Below, piece by piece: positions 1 to 10,794 of a stretch of DNA of 64,000 bases. The notes under the pieces are model-generated. The model was given only the letters and a program-made list of their open reading frames with translations. It did no database searches and had not been told where the DNA came from. This stretch comes from Bisporella sp. PMI_857 (taxonomy: Eukaryota; Ascomycota; Leotiomycetes; Helotiales; Helotiaceae), in assembly GCA_021307315.1 (NCBI GenBank), contig JAJSPD010000009.1:1054001-1118000 (forward strand), read 5' to 3'. The translations under genes and the position numbers were made by a program. Position 1 is the stretch's first letter. Every line of letters begins with the position of its first letter.

Positions 1-2128
1 TCACTTTCATTTCCAAGTTTGTAATAATGTTGAAGAAAGTTACTAACTACGTTATCTAGGATCGAGCACCGAACGGTCGACAGCACATCAAAGGCGATCT
101 CAGCTTATAACTAGCACAACAATCCGACATAATGCCAGGATGAACAGAAGCCAACAGCTATAAGAGAATTTAGTATTTGGTCACTTTTGGTTAAGGCTGT
201 CACTGTATGACCAGATTGCTCAACTCCACCAATTTTAATAGCTAACCGGCCAGCCACTATACAGGACTACCATGAGTCTGTCAAGACTTGTCATATATTA
301 CTGAAACAACCACTTAGTCACAAATATGGAAGCGGCATATTCATTGAAAATAGAATGGACAGACACAAGGGACAAAGCTCCACGGCCAAGCTGTGTAAAA
401 AGCATGTAATTGTGAAGGTTCACATTTCCATATTCAAAATTTTTAACCACTTCAGGATGTTTAAGAAGCTTATCCCAATATATCAGCACAACCCTCCACT
501 ATAATCAGAGTCACGAGATGGCAAGGGAGATTCGACGAAATTATGGGATTTGATTCTTCCAGTGTATAAGGTAGTTCTATTATTTTCTAGAAAATTTTCA
601 GAGAAATATAAAGGCACCTTTAGTCTTTCATATTTCTAGTGCGTGACATATTGCTATTACTTTAACACAAGCTGTCACATTACAGTACTAACCCGAATCC
701 CACAGTTCTAATGCACGAAAGCTGGCTGCCACTTTAGCACAACCTGTGGGATGTTAGGAGCATACTCAAACCGTGTGATTTAATGTACAAGATCTTGATA
801 CTACCTTGGAATAACGTATATAACCAACATATTTGAGCATTTTGGCTTGATATGTCACGATTTATGTCTGTACTTGTAGGTTCGATGACCAGCGAAATTT
901 TAGTGATTTTCTGCCTAATCCTTTGGCCGTTTCCTTGCCGGCAACATCGACTTCACAATAAGTTGTCATGAGAAAGGAGAAGGAAGTAACGCTATCCTGG
1001 ATTCCTTACATGTCACAAACCCATTGCCAATGCTCAAGACAGTGTTATGTTATCTCGGAGGGGGTGACGTCAGCCTACGGTCTTGAAATGTAAGGCACAC
1101 TGCAAAAGCTCTTAACCGAGCCAACTTTATTTCGATGTCTATTCAACACTTTCTAACGATATCTGTTGCCTCAATACAGTAGAGGTACCCAAGGTCGCCG
1201 CCCCCAAGATGTCGAGATTCGGACCAACAATATATGGGCGATCGCTTTGGTCCAGGCGTTGCGCGACGACACATGACATCCCCATTCCAACGGCCCCGCC
1301 TCTACGGGCCATGCTTTTGTCTATTCTTATCTGCTCAAAATTTTTGTTTCCAACAGACCGGGGGGCTCAAGTGAGCTTTAATTAATTCTCGTTTCACTTG
1401 GGCGGTTCAAATTTTTTCCAAGCAGGCTTGGAGATGCTAAAAATTTGGCATCCACGTGGAGATGCAAAACCACATGGCCAGCACGTGTTGCGATTTGCGA
1501 CAAAACATTTTTTATCGTGAGAACTTAAATTGCTTAATGACCTATGAGGAGTTTGTTTCTGAAATCCCGGGGAAAAGTGGCCCCAGCTTGCTTGTTTGCT
1601 GCGTTGTTTGTTGTAGCGGTGAAGGATAGCATCGCGTTTGTCACGGTCCCATCGCCATTACAGGAGATGTGGCCAAGTTTGGCCACGGCGGTGATAGCAA
1701 TATGGCGAAGTCTCACCGATATTTGCAACTTTGAATGTTCGCCTGATCAGTGGGTAGCGAAGGACATTCGTTTACACTGCAGGAAATGGACATGCGGAAG
1801 CCGACTGGTGACCATTCTAAGTCAAAGGAGCATATTATACACAGGAAATAAGAAAGGAAGATTGTGTTGTGTTATTAAAATATATTATTATTGGCGTCTA
1901 TATCCCCCACCCTCATATGAACAGTTCTTCTCATCCATCTCATCATCCTCACAATACAATGCGTGTCGTCATAAACCGGCACCCCGGTGTAAATCATCGT
2001 TTATCAGAATCGAATCCTCCACTATTCTGCATGTCTGCATGTCTCATTGCCATATCATTTCGCCAATGACTCCAAAAGACGTGAACTCCAACGCCATGCT
2101 TCCTCCCAGACTCAAAGTGAGTAGGTGT
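1..2128. other. Gene-poor left flank
   Basis: No coding region with introns, family motifs or codon structure could be recognised here. The first 1.5 kb is moderately AT-rich with only short, stop-interrupted frames. Long frames on the plus strand between about 1540 and 2365 run antisense to the 3' part of the GPI-type protein gene and look like shadows of its repetitive Pro/Thr codons. Confidence 0.5.
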
Positions 2129-2731
2129 TTACAAGAAGTAAGCGGCGAAGAGACCGACAGCAGCGAGCGCGCTGTAGGCACGGACGGAGCTGGCGGCACC
2201 TGGGAAGTCCACGGGAGGAGTAGCGGTGGAGCTTGGTCCAGCTGGGGTGCGGGTTGGGCTAACACCCTCCGGCGTGGAGGTTGGGTAGGTACCGTTGGTA
2301 GGAGGGTTTGGAGTTCCAGTTGGGTATCCAGTTGGGATAATGGTTGGGTAAGTCACCAAGGTTGAGGGAACGTAGGTTGGCTTGGGTCCCTCTGGGGTGT
2401 AGGTAGAGTACACTGGTGGTAGAGGGGTGTAGGTTGGAAGTACGCTTGATGGGACGTAGGAAGATGGCGCGTAGGTTGGAGGCTCTGGCTCGTAACTCCA
2501 GGTTAGGGAAGTGGTTGGCTTAGGGCTGTATGTTGGGTACACGGATGGACTTGGGGTGTAGGATGGGAGTGGGATGGGCTGGTAGGAAGATGGCACGTAA
2601 ACAGGCACTGGAGTCGAGACTGGGTAAGTGGGTGCCGTCGTGGTTATAGTCGGGTATGTCTCGTATTCACCGTGGCCGTGAGCAGCAACAACGGCAGCAG
2701 AGGCCAAAACGACAGTTGCGTAGGACTTCAT
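2129..2731 (-). CDS. Pro/Thr/Tyr-rich GPI-anchored-type cell-surface protein
   Basis: This is a 200-residue single-exon protein. It opens with a secretion signal (about residues 1-19: basic start, then a run of Val/Ala, ending AAHG). The body is almost wholly Pro, Thr, Ser and Tyr, with loose repeats such as PTY.PS and YTP.P. The end is a small-residue stretch (FPGAASS) followed by a hydrophobic tail ending in YFL, as in GPI-attachment signals. There is no cysteine, so it is not a CFEM protein. One N-glycosylation site (NGT) is visible, and heavy O-mannosylation is expected from composition. The likely site is the outer plasma membrane or cell wall; a structural or adhesive role is inferred. 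A TATA-like box lies about 170 bp upstream. No precise family could be named. Confidence 0.8.
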   Translation of the reverse strand: MKSYATVVLASAAVVAAHGHGEYETYPTITTTAPTYPVSTPVPVYVPSSYQPIPLPSYTPSPSVYPTYSPKPTTSLTWSYEPEPPTYAPSSYVPSSVLPTYTPLPPVYSTYTPEGPKPTYVPSTLVTYPTIIPTGYPTGTPNPPTNGTYPTSTPEGVSPTRTPAGPSSTATPPVDFPGAASSVRAYSALAAVGLFAAYFL

Positions 2732-4178
2732 TTTGACGAGTGTTTGGATGATTGGACTAAAAGGGTTGCGTGTTTGGAAAAAGCGACCGTGGGTGACAAC
2801 TATGAACGAGTGTAGTTGGTAGGTGTAAAGAAACTTGAGGGTAATTATTAAGTACTTGGAGAGGGTGAGGAGGGAAACACGATGAAGCGGCCAGCAGACA
2901 CTTATATATCACCATGCAGGGGAACGGCCAAGGGGAAAATACGAATTAAGCGAATGGGAACGTTGTAACGGCAATGAGGCCGACCAGCTCAAAACTGGTC
3001 CCCTGCAAGGAAATACAACCGGATTACGTGAGTAACCACTCAGTACGAGAAGTGGTGTGGCTGATGTGAGCTGGGAGGCGAATGAGGGGGAGAATCGTAG
3101 AAGTTCGCAGGGGGAAGACGCTTTATTCGGTCAAGCCGTAATCCAGCAATCAAATCACGACTTCATGTTTGGGTATTTAGAGCTCCTATTTCAGGGTACA
3201 TGTGGGCCTGAGCGGAAAGTAGATCGAGCAGATCACCGCCAAACAAGCAATCCTTGGGAACGGCGCAGCCACACAGATTATGGTCTCGGCAAGGTAGTGG
3301 CCTCTTTTTAAGAGGTGCTCTGTGATACTTTTTGCCAAGTGCCTCATTTCACTTCTGCACAGAGCGCCAAAACGGAACATTACGAGATTCCTGTTTAGGC
3401 GTTGCGGCATAGCATTGGGACGTGAAAAAAAAATTACTGGATACCATATACGGGAGCCAGGGAAACAAGCAAATGAACCGTTTAAAAACATTAGCGTCTA
3501 GACTCTTTCGTATGTTAACTCGATATTTTAGGAGAGAATGATTGAGTAACTATGAATGGACCCAGATTGTGATGAGGCTGTTTTTGAGTTAAGGTTGCGG
3601 GAAATGAGAGAGCGCGAGATGTGGCTACTCTACCATGCTGTACTGTACTGTACTGTATGGTCTACAGAAGTCAATGACCATGCCCATGTCCATGTCCATC
3701 AAGGCTACAAGGAGGGGACTACAAAACTCAACACTAGAGAAAAGGCAGTGGCGTTATATGATTGACAGGTGGATTCTTATCTTTTTGACTAACCGAGAGT
3801 AAGTAAAACAGCCGGACCGCAGCCACACTTTGGAGAGAGGGGAGGCGGGGCGATATCGTCATAACTTCTCTTATCGTATCTATTTCCATACCAACACACA
3901 CAACAACATCAACAACAATAACAACAACAACACATAATCTAGATACGGAAACGGCTATTATCGTATCGTCAAATTATTTTACAATATTTCACACGGCCGC
4001 CTATTGGACCGATACACGTATCGGTAGTTCGCGCCTTACTTCGCTCACCTCGCTTCTGTCAACTTTTCTGTTTTCGCTACTTGCCAAGCCCACCTCCTCG
4101 GCTGTACCAAACTTGCCTGCTCTGTCTGTCTCAAGTAAAGCCGTATTTGCTGGCTGGCCAGCCACCCTCCTGTCAATA
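2732..4178. other. Divergent intergenic region with simple repeats
   Basis: This separates the minus-strand GPI-type gene from the plus-strand DsbA-like gene. It holds the promoters of both, a short TACTG-type repeat near 3640-3656, a degenerate CCATGT repeat near 3675-3700, and an AAC/ACA-rich tract near 3893-3932. No gene could be supported in it. Confidence 0.5.
2902..2910 (-). promoter_or_regulatory. TATA-like box of the GPI-type protein gene
   Basis: On the minus strand the sequence reads TATATAAG about 170 bp upstream of the start codon at 2731. Position and sequence suit a core promoter with a moderately long leader. This rests on the motif alone. Confidence 0.4.
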
Positions 4179-5214
4179 ATGTACGAATCATCAGTCACCT
4201 TTACCCTCGACACAATTTGTCCCTGGTAAGGAACAACCTTTTGTTGTTATTTTCCCCTTCTCTCGCATCATTCGCTTGAGCTGGGGTGCGCCATGCAAGC
4301 TGCAGGTGATATGTGCGAAGGGTTTCAAAATTAATACTGACAACTCTCTCATCCAGGACATATCTTGCAAAAAAGAGGTTGGTATTTTCCCCTCCCCGCC
4401 CCCTTCCTCCCCAGCCCCCTTTGCTTTTCAATTTCAATGCAACTTGGCTCACTCATCATGACAAAGACTGGATGAGGGTAAGTGCAAAATCCTGTTCGCA
4501 TTTCTCCCATCACACTTCTCCACTTTCGTAAACCGGAGAAAAAAGAAGGATGATCTGCTTCTGCTCATCACGGAGACTCCACTTTGATCTCGGAACCTCT
4601 AACTCTTTCCAGCACTACGCCAAGTCCGTTCTACCAATGCCTCCACAAAGGTTAATTTCACTATCAATTTCATGCCCTTCCAACTCTACCCTGACGCCAG
4701 TCAGGAAGGCGAGAACAAGTACGAATGGTACAAGAAGTCGAAATATGGCGACTCCGAAGAGAAGATGAAGATGTATATCACTTTGATGAGCGCGTATGGC
4801 GAAAGCGCGGGTATTAATTACAGGTTCGGCGGCACAGTAGCCAACACGTTACATGCTCATCGCGTGATACAGAAGTTTCAAGTAGAGAAGGGTGCAGAGG
4901 TCGCGAATCAGCTGGTAATGAGCTTGTATAGACAATATTTCGAGGAGGAGAAGCATCCTTCAAGTGAAGAGACGCTACTCAAGGCCTGCTCTGATGCCGG
5001 GATTGATCACTCCGAGGCAAAGAGCTTTATTGGAGATGAAAGCGAGGGCTTGATGGAGGTGAAAATGCTGATCCGAGAGCAGGCAAACAATGGCATTGAT
5101 AGCGTTCCACATGTCATTTTCGAGGGGAAGCGCCGGGATGTGACGCTTCAAGGAGCGAAGGAGGTGGAAGAGTATGTCAAGGCGTTAAACCAAATTGTGA
5201 AAGAGAGCAACTAG
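4179..5214 (+). CDS. DsbA-fold (FrnE-like) thioredoxin-family oxidoreductase
   Basis: Exons 4179-4225, 4357-4377, 4467-4477 and 4613-5214 join in frame to a 226-aa protein, the usual size for fungal DSBA-like thioredoxin-domain proteins. Exon 1 carries the start and beta strand (FTLDTICPW). The 21-nt exon 2 supplies TYLAKK, the 11-nt exon 3 supplies part of KRLDEA, and exon 4 the rest. All donors are GT (the last is GTAAGT-like) and all acceptors AG. The active-site motif reads CPWT instead of CxxC, so only one catalytic Cys remains, a common state in this fungal subfamily. The conserved region after it (FQLYPDAS) and the helical insert with HRVIQ are typical. The C-terminal half has the cis-Pro loop (SVPHVIFEG). 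The likely role is glutathione- or thiol-linked isomerase or reductase activity in the cytosol; the substrate is unknown. Confidence 0.8.
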
Positions 5215-6601
5215 TGTTTTGCTTAGGCAGGGAATATTTTGCGCTATCACTGAATTAATTCTTGTATCATCTGTCGGACCGTTTGCGCAAAATCTTACAT
5301 CATCAAACCAAACTGGAGCTCCAAATCTCTTGTTTATGTCATGATAGCCACACCACTACTACCAATTCTTGCATTGTTTATGTTTGACAATATGGCATCC
5401 AACTCGCTCCCAAGGGCTTCAGCAGTTTTCGCACCACCATGACTCTTTGATATTCTGCTCCTCTATTTCCTCGAGCTGTGATAATATAGGCAGTATCTTT
5501 ATTTGATATGCAACTGACCGACCATATAGTATTACTATGAATATTGGGTATGCTCCCGACTGGGCCCTGGCGCCTTTGCTCTACTTGCTTCATACTTGTT
5601 ACAATTAGCTCTTCAGCAAATCTCACTATCACAGACAATTATATCCATCCATACCGCACGCGACAAACTGGTCACACATTCGTGGAACCAACTTCTATTA
5701 CCCCGAGTCTTGGCTGCGAACATCAATCATAACGCGGAGGATACAAAGTAACAAGGAAAGTGATTTGGGTTCGACGACATTTTCAAGACAGATGAGATCA
5801 ATTTCATGAGGATCTAGATCGCAACTTCACTATATCGTCCTCTCCAGCATAAAGATGGACTAGCATGGATTAGCAAAGACAGGCCCTGGACACAATCAGG
5901 CATCCAACGGCAACAAATATGATATTAGAAATTGATATCAGTTGTGCTACTGCACCAGAGGCATGGGCACGGTGATAGTCACTACTGGCCGACACTGGAT
6001 GGCGCATAAGGAAGTCTCTGTGAATGATATAAAAAGTCTGAGGCAGCAGCATATCCCGAATGTGCATACAGGGCCATGGCTTTGATGGCGCTTCGGAGGT
6101 CCCTTTGATGAAGGTGAGAACACCTTCATCAAGGAATGCAATGCTTTTAAAATTCAAGCCATTTCGTTAGTCCCACGACTTTGCACAGAGCGTCGACGAA
6201 ATTCGATTGTGCACACCGAAATAATACAAGTAAGACCATGATCTATCGAAGATAGGCGGTTGAGCTGTGGAAGCTACAAGATCATAGAATCATATTGCAC
6301 ATGATGCTCGAACAGAGCATGTCTCAGGTGAGTGGTTGCTTACGGGTGATGTATTTACGCTCGATGTTGAATGGCATGCGATGCCGTAAACAAAATCAAA
6401 GTCCCTTTTCCTGTGTATGTGGGTCGTGATTTCTGGAGTACATAGTATCCCGCCTTAGCCAGGCAACGTTCAATATGTAACCCGAGTCTGTCATAAATGC
6501 AAGGATACGAAATCTGCCGTTATAGGCCATTCCATTATGCTATCATCCATTCATTGACTTGCGGTAACAAATTCGCAACTAATAAATGGCTCTCCTGCCG
6601 C
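5215..6601. other. Convergent intergenic region
   Basis: This lies between the 3' ends of the DsbA-like gene and the minus-strand F-box gene. Several short frames exist on the minus strand (about 5870-6157), one with a hydrophobic end, but none has a supported start, family motif or splice structure. I see nothing further. Confidence 0.45.
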
Positions 6602-7588
6602 TCAAGCTTCATAACCTGTTCGCACATGAGAAATACCACCCATCCAGTCAATCTCCATATCGCCGTCGCCATCGCCGTTATCGTCGTTATTGCAGATTCC
6701 GGGCATCACAACTTCCAATCCCTCAGGAGCTTCCCGACCAACAACGTCATCCAGCCTGCGACGCTTGTTGATGGCATATGCACGACTCTCGAATCTCTGT
6801 ACCATTGGGCCCATGACCCCAGACGCGCCATAGTACCAGTTCAACGAAGACGCCCAGCCCACGCTCACGCCGGCTTCGCCACCGTCAAACACTTCCAAGA
6901 AGTCGCCGTAAGCTTGTTGGCATAGAGTGCCGAGAGCGATTTGCCTGAGATGAGGAGATGATTGGCCCGCAACGATGGCAGGCAATCGCGCAATGTAGGA
7001 TGCTTGGCATTCGAGAAAGAGCAGATAGTCCGGGCCCGGCGAGGTAATTCGGATTTGCTTGTTGAAGCCGCGGCTGAAGGTGTAAGGATCGTCTACGGTC
7101 CCCTGCCTCCAGCTGTCGATCAACCGAAGGGAATGCTGGGTCGGAACGAGCCAGCCTTGGTTCATCTGGGAATCCAAGAGCGTGGCTACCTCGCGGAACT
7201 TGGACTGTGGTGAGAAGCGGTCAGCCATTCATCCTTCAACAGCTGTTCTAGGATAAGCTGCAGTTCAGATTATAGAAATCTGAATGTCCTGCGGTCGGCT
7301 ATGAACCACACTTTAAGATGTCGATCATGAAGTACCGCAGCGCGCGTAAGAACTCACCAAGATCGCAGAGTTGCAGATGTGGGGAGCGTGAGTTCTGAAG
7401 AAGGCCTGAAAGCGACGATTTGTCTGAACGAGGTTGATAAACCAGGGAGACGGGAGGTTGCCGATGATCTTCAGCAGAATCTCAGGAGGAATGATGGCTG
7501 TAAGATAATCCTTCTTGATTGCCTCCACGGCTCCCTCTTTCATTTTCCAATATGGCTGCGATTTATCGAGGGGAAATTGGAACGACAT
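6602..7588 (-). CDS. F-box protein
   Basis: Exons 7358-7588 and 6602-7204 (minus strand) give 277 aa with one 153-bp phase-0 intron, donor GTGAGT and acceptor CACAG. An F-box lies at about residues 30-75: IPPEILLKIIGNLPSPW, then a Leu/Val helix and NRRFQAFFRTHAP. F-boxes bind Skp1 and bring substrates to SCF ubiquitin ligases. The remainder is a helical region without recognised repeats, and the tail is acidic and Asp/Gly-rich (DDNGDGDGD). The second exon was started after the acceptor because the ATG at 7228 is directly preceded by a stop codon in the same frame and would leave out the F-box. The substrate cannot be predicted. Confidence 0.75.
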
Positions 7589-8637
7589 TTAGCTGTGGCG
7601 GCGGTGTCAGCAAAGCCCTTTTGAACAGCTTCAGGGTGTTGTCGTACCAAATATGATGTTTGTGTGTGATCGAGACTCTGGCGTGAATCGAAATGGCTGC
7701 AGCCCTCAGTCATTCGAAATGAGAGGTGAATAAATACTGGAAGAATTTGGTGACAAGCGAAAACTTCCAACGATAAGTAAGTGATTTTGCATCAAGACAT
7801 GCCATATCGTTGAGGTTCTGCTATCTCTTGTCCAATTATGGTCTCATTTTGTTTGTTCACTTTGTGGGACTATAGCGGCACTTCACTCTGCTTATAAATG
7901 AATATTGTTCAAAGCCTCACAAATATGCCTTGCATTGTATGTATTGCTTTAGCGCTCAGCTGCCAAAAGCTATTCCAATTCTTGTTTGCACCATCTCATC
8001 CTCTTTATCAAAGTACCAGTTCAGAATCGGCAGCTCTTTACAGATCACAGAATCAGCAACAAAAATTCCAAATTAGGTAATTATCTCGCATTGGATTCAG
8101 TCCTAATCTTCTTTTGTCTGCGCGACATGTGTTGTACCTTTCATCTTGCTCCTACTCACTTTTGCACCATGATCCAAGCTCACTAGCCGTGAAGATGCGT
8201 TCCGCAAGCGCTTTCAAAGTGCGTCTACCTCCTCAGATTCCAGAAATTCTTTGATTATATATTTGGAAATAATTTCAATTGTCTTAATATTATACTGGAG
8301 GGAAAAGGGAGGGAACGGAGGAGGGGTCGGTCTATAACCAGGGTCTTGCTCATCTTGTAGACGGGCGATTCAGAATTGACGTCCGGATTAGGAAAGGCCC
8401 AACATGACGCTTTAGCTCAACATCACTTTAAGCACCCAGGCTCCTTCAAATATCAGATTTGAAGACGTTTTCAAACAATTGAATTGGAACCTGCTGCGGT
8501 TTATTTGCTTGTCGCTATAGCTGAAGCATGTCCAAAAAAAATTGTTGGGTACAATTTCGCCAGCAATCAGAATCACATGAAATATCCTTATCGGTCACTT
8601 TTTCCAGTCTATAGATCTACTTTAGACGTTCAACAAG
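7589..8637. other. Divergent intergenic region
   Basis: This lies between the starts of the F-box gene (minus) and the secreted-protein gene (plus) and should hold both promoters. No gene was found; short frames at 7898-8186 lack any support. Confidence 0.45.
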
Positions 8638-9407
8638 ATGCATCAACTGAAAGTTGTGACCTCATTACTTTTCGCCCGCGGGGTCGCAATTTCTGCTATT
8701 CCTGTTGGCATGGAGTTGAAAGTTGATGGGGAGGCTTCGCTAGTGGACCTTGCCCAGCTCTCACCCTCACAACTTATACCCTCTGGAGAAGGTCAGTCGA
8801 GCCCTGACCACGGCCCACCTTATTGCAATCCTACTGGAGTAGGAGTGTGCAATTTTGCGTTTTACGGTACGTTACCATACTGCTATCTATCAGTTCCTCT
8901 CTTAGAGGCAGATTGGAAGTCCTTCATTGCCTCGTCCTCAGCCTAAAAGACTCTTTTGAATGCATCAACAAGTTATGCATTCGTATGGAACGCAGTGCTA
9001 AATAGTTGAACAGAGCGTGGCAACCACACATGCAGTACCTGCTATGACCGGGAGGCCTTTGTTTACAATCACTACTGCCAACAAATTGGCCGAAATGTTA
9101 TCCATGGCTTGGAAGGCTCTTATAAACAGAAGTTCACTGGTCTTCCATTGGAAAATGAGTGTAGGTAATGTTCATCTCGTGTATCAACTGTCTACACCAC
9201 GGTATTCCCAGCTAAGAGTCCCTTTTTGGAACATCTGCACCTCATGGTATCGGACTAATCCCCTTCATAGTGATCTATGTTCATAAGGACCGACAATTTT
9301 GGTATGATGGTACGAATTATGGTCTGTTCAAACGCAAACCAGACTGCATCTCTTATGCCGACTGGAGCGGTACCCCAAAGTTATACGTCGGCAGGCTTGT
9401 CCAGTAA
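8638..9407 (+). CDS. Small cysteine-rich secreted protein (effector-like)
   Basis: Exons 8638-8866, 9014-9160 and 9271-9407 give a 170-aa protein with phase-1 introns of 147 and 110 bp (donors GTACGT and GTAGGT, acceptors CAG and TAG). The N terminus is a plausible secretion signal (about residues 1-20, ending near AISA). The mature part has seven Cys, including PYCN, GVCN, TCSTC and HYCQ, and a Trp/Tyr-rich C-terminal region (FWYDGTNYG, then DCISYADW). Size, signal and Cys content are those of small secreted fungal proteins, which include plant-interaction effectors; that role is inference only. No family was recognised. The second donor could be a few bases downstream, but that choice meets a stop in exon 3. 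Confidence 0.6.
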
Positions 9408-10286
9408 GCAATATTCGAACTCTCAATAAGCATTCCGATTTCCTGTCCTTCAATGCACAAAGCCATGGCGGACCTCATTCCTTATAACATAAGAGACCAA
9501 GCTGATACAAACTGTAATGTAGGTGTGCCTTTGATTGTGGAACCGGAGAGGAGTGGGATCACATGCGCCGTTCGATGAACTTCGATCCAGATTATGTTAC
9601 CACTCTTGCGGCACACGGATAGGGTAGTACAGTAGATCTTTCCAAGAGGATAACCACAAAGTATAACTGAGACCAAGGAAGTCAATACCACGTTGAAGGA
9701 TATTGATTTCCTAAAGTTTATGTAATGGTTCATTGACACTCCGACAAGTAGCTTTATATGTATGTTATACAGAAATGCATAGTGTTTTATAGACTCACGT
9801 CTGAGGCGTCACGAGAATAAAAGATGACACGCTAATTCGCCCGCAAAGATTGACCATAATACATTTTCAATTAACAGCCTGAGAATCTCGCTTAACCCCT
9901 TATTTCGCCATCGACTTCGTATTCAAAGACCCTATGCAGCGAAACAGAAGCTTACCCAAAGCATATGCGCATATCCCCCCCAATGACCATCAAGGGTAAT
10001 TAAAATATACTCAGAAATCCCCCCCCCCCCCTTCCCAAAATAAAAATTACCCCGCGACCTCATAAATCGAATCATTTGATTTTTGGAGGGTTGTGCAAAC
10101 CAAATAATGCATGACCTCATCGCCCCCCCAAAAAATAGGGCAGCACTGACAGGGAAAAAAAATTATTAAAAATTCCCTCGCTTGACAAATGAGTCACTCG
10201 ACAACAGCCTGGACCCACATCACACATCTGTCTATATACCACATTAACATATTTGTTTTTCAATTCAAAAGAATCAAACCACCACA
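9408..10286. other. Intergenic region with poly-C tract
   Basis: No confident gene. A minus-strand frame at about 9482-9733 begins with a signal-like hydrophobic stretch but has no supported end. A 13-bp poly-C run lies at 10019-10031. Confidence 0.4.
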
Positions 10287-10358
10287 AGCACGTTGGCGCA
10301 GCGGAAGCGCGCCGGGCTCATAACCCGGAGGTCCTTGGATCGAAACCAAGACGTGCTA
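10287..10358 (+). tRNA. Initiator tRNA-Met (CAT anticodon)
   Basis: A 72-nt intronless tRNA folds completely. The acceptor stem AGCACGT pairs with ACGTGCT, the discriminator base is A, and the anticodon loop CTCATAA carries CAT on a GC-rich stem. The T-arm loop reads ATCGAAA instead of TTC, and the first pair is A1-T72. A1:U72 and the AUCGAAA T-loop are hallmarks of eukaryotic initiator tRNA-Met as opposed to the elongator. Confidence 0.93.
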
Positions 10359-10362
10359 TTTT
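10359..10362 (+). terminator. RNA polymerase III terminator
   Basis: A TTTT tract follows the discriminator base directly, with a second TTTT about ten bases further on. This is the standard Pol III stop. Confidence 0.75.
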
Positions 10363-10794
10363 GTCCTTTTGCATTTTCTGCCAAGAAATATACTTCTGAA
10401 AAATTTCCGGATACACTTAGGGTTTTCGTACGGTCACCAGCAGCTTAGAATTTTTTTAATTCAAGTTTTTTTTAGTTTTTGGGCCTCAAGATGAGAGGCG
10501 CTAATGCACTAGCGCCGTAAACAAAAGTGGACTCAATGTCGGTATGTCGGACTATTCGGCCATGTCATGTATGTTTCTAGCAGGTGAAGAAATGTTCACA
10601 ATTGACGAGATGATCCAATGCTTCAGACTATTAGAAAGATGGTTCATTGCAATCTCCTTTATTAAAATCAAACTAGGAATAGAAGACACTGCCACGAAAC
10701 GACCATCGCATGTCCCATCTTCTTTCTTCAGCAACTACCGCATGTCTTGCACCAGAAAAACGCCACAGCGCATCTACTACTTCAATCACTTTGC
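10363..10794. other. Intergenic region
   Basis: A T-rich stretch follows the tRNA and then the 3' flank of the minus-strand MFS gene. Nothing else is recognised. Confidence 0.4.

Noticed and set aside
1544..2365. 273-codon plus-strand frame
   Set aside because: Its 3' part is antisense to the GPI-type gene and reads the complement of its Pro/Thr repeats; no motif or plausible start context.
5870..6157. 95-codon minus-strand frame with hydrophobic end
   Set aside because: No ATG at its start and no family resemblance.
9482..9733. Possible small secreted protein on the minus strand (signal-like MNHYINFRKSISFNVVLTSL)
   Set aside because: The C-terminal end is unsupported and no partner exon was found; it may be chance.
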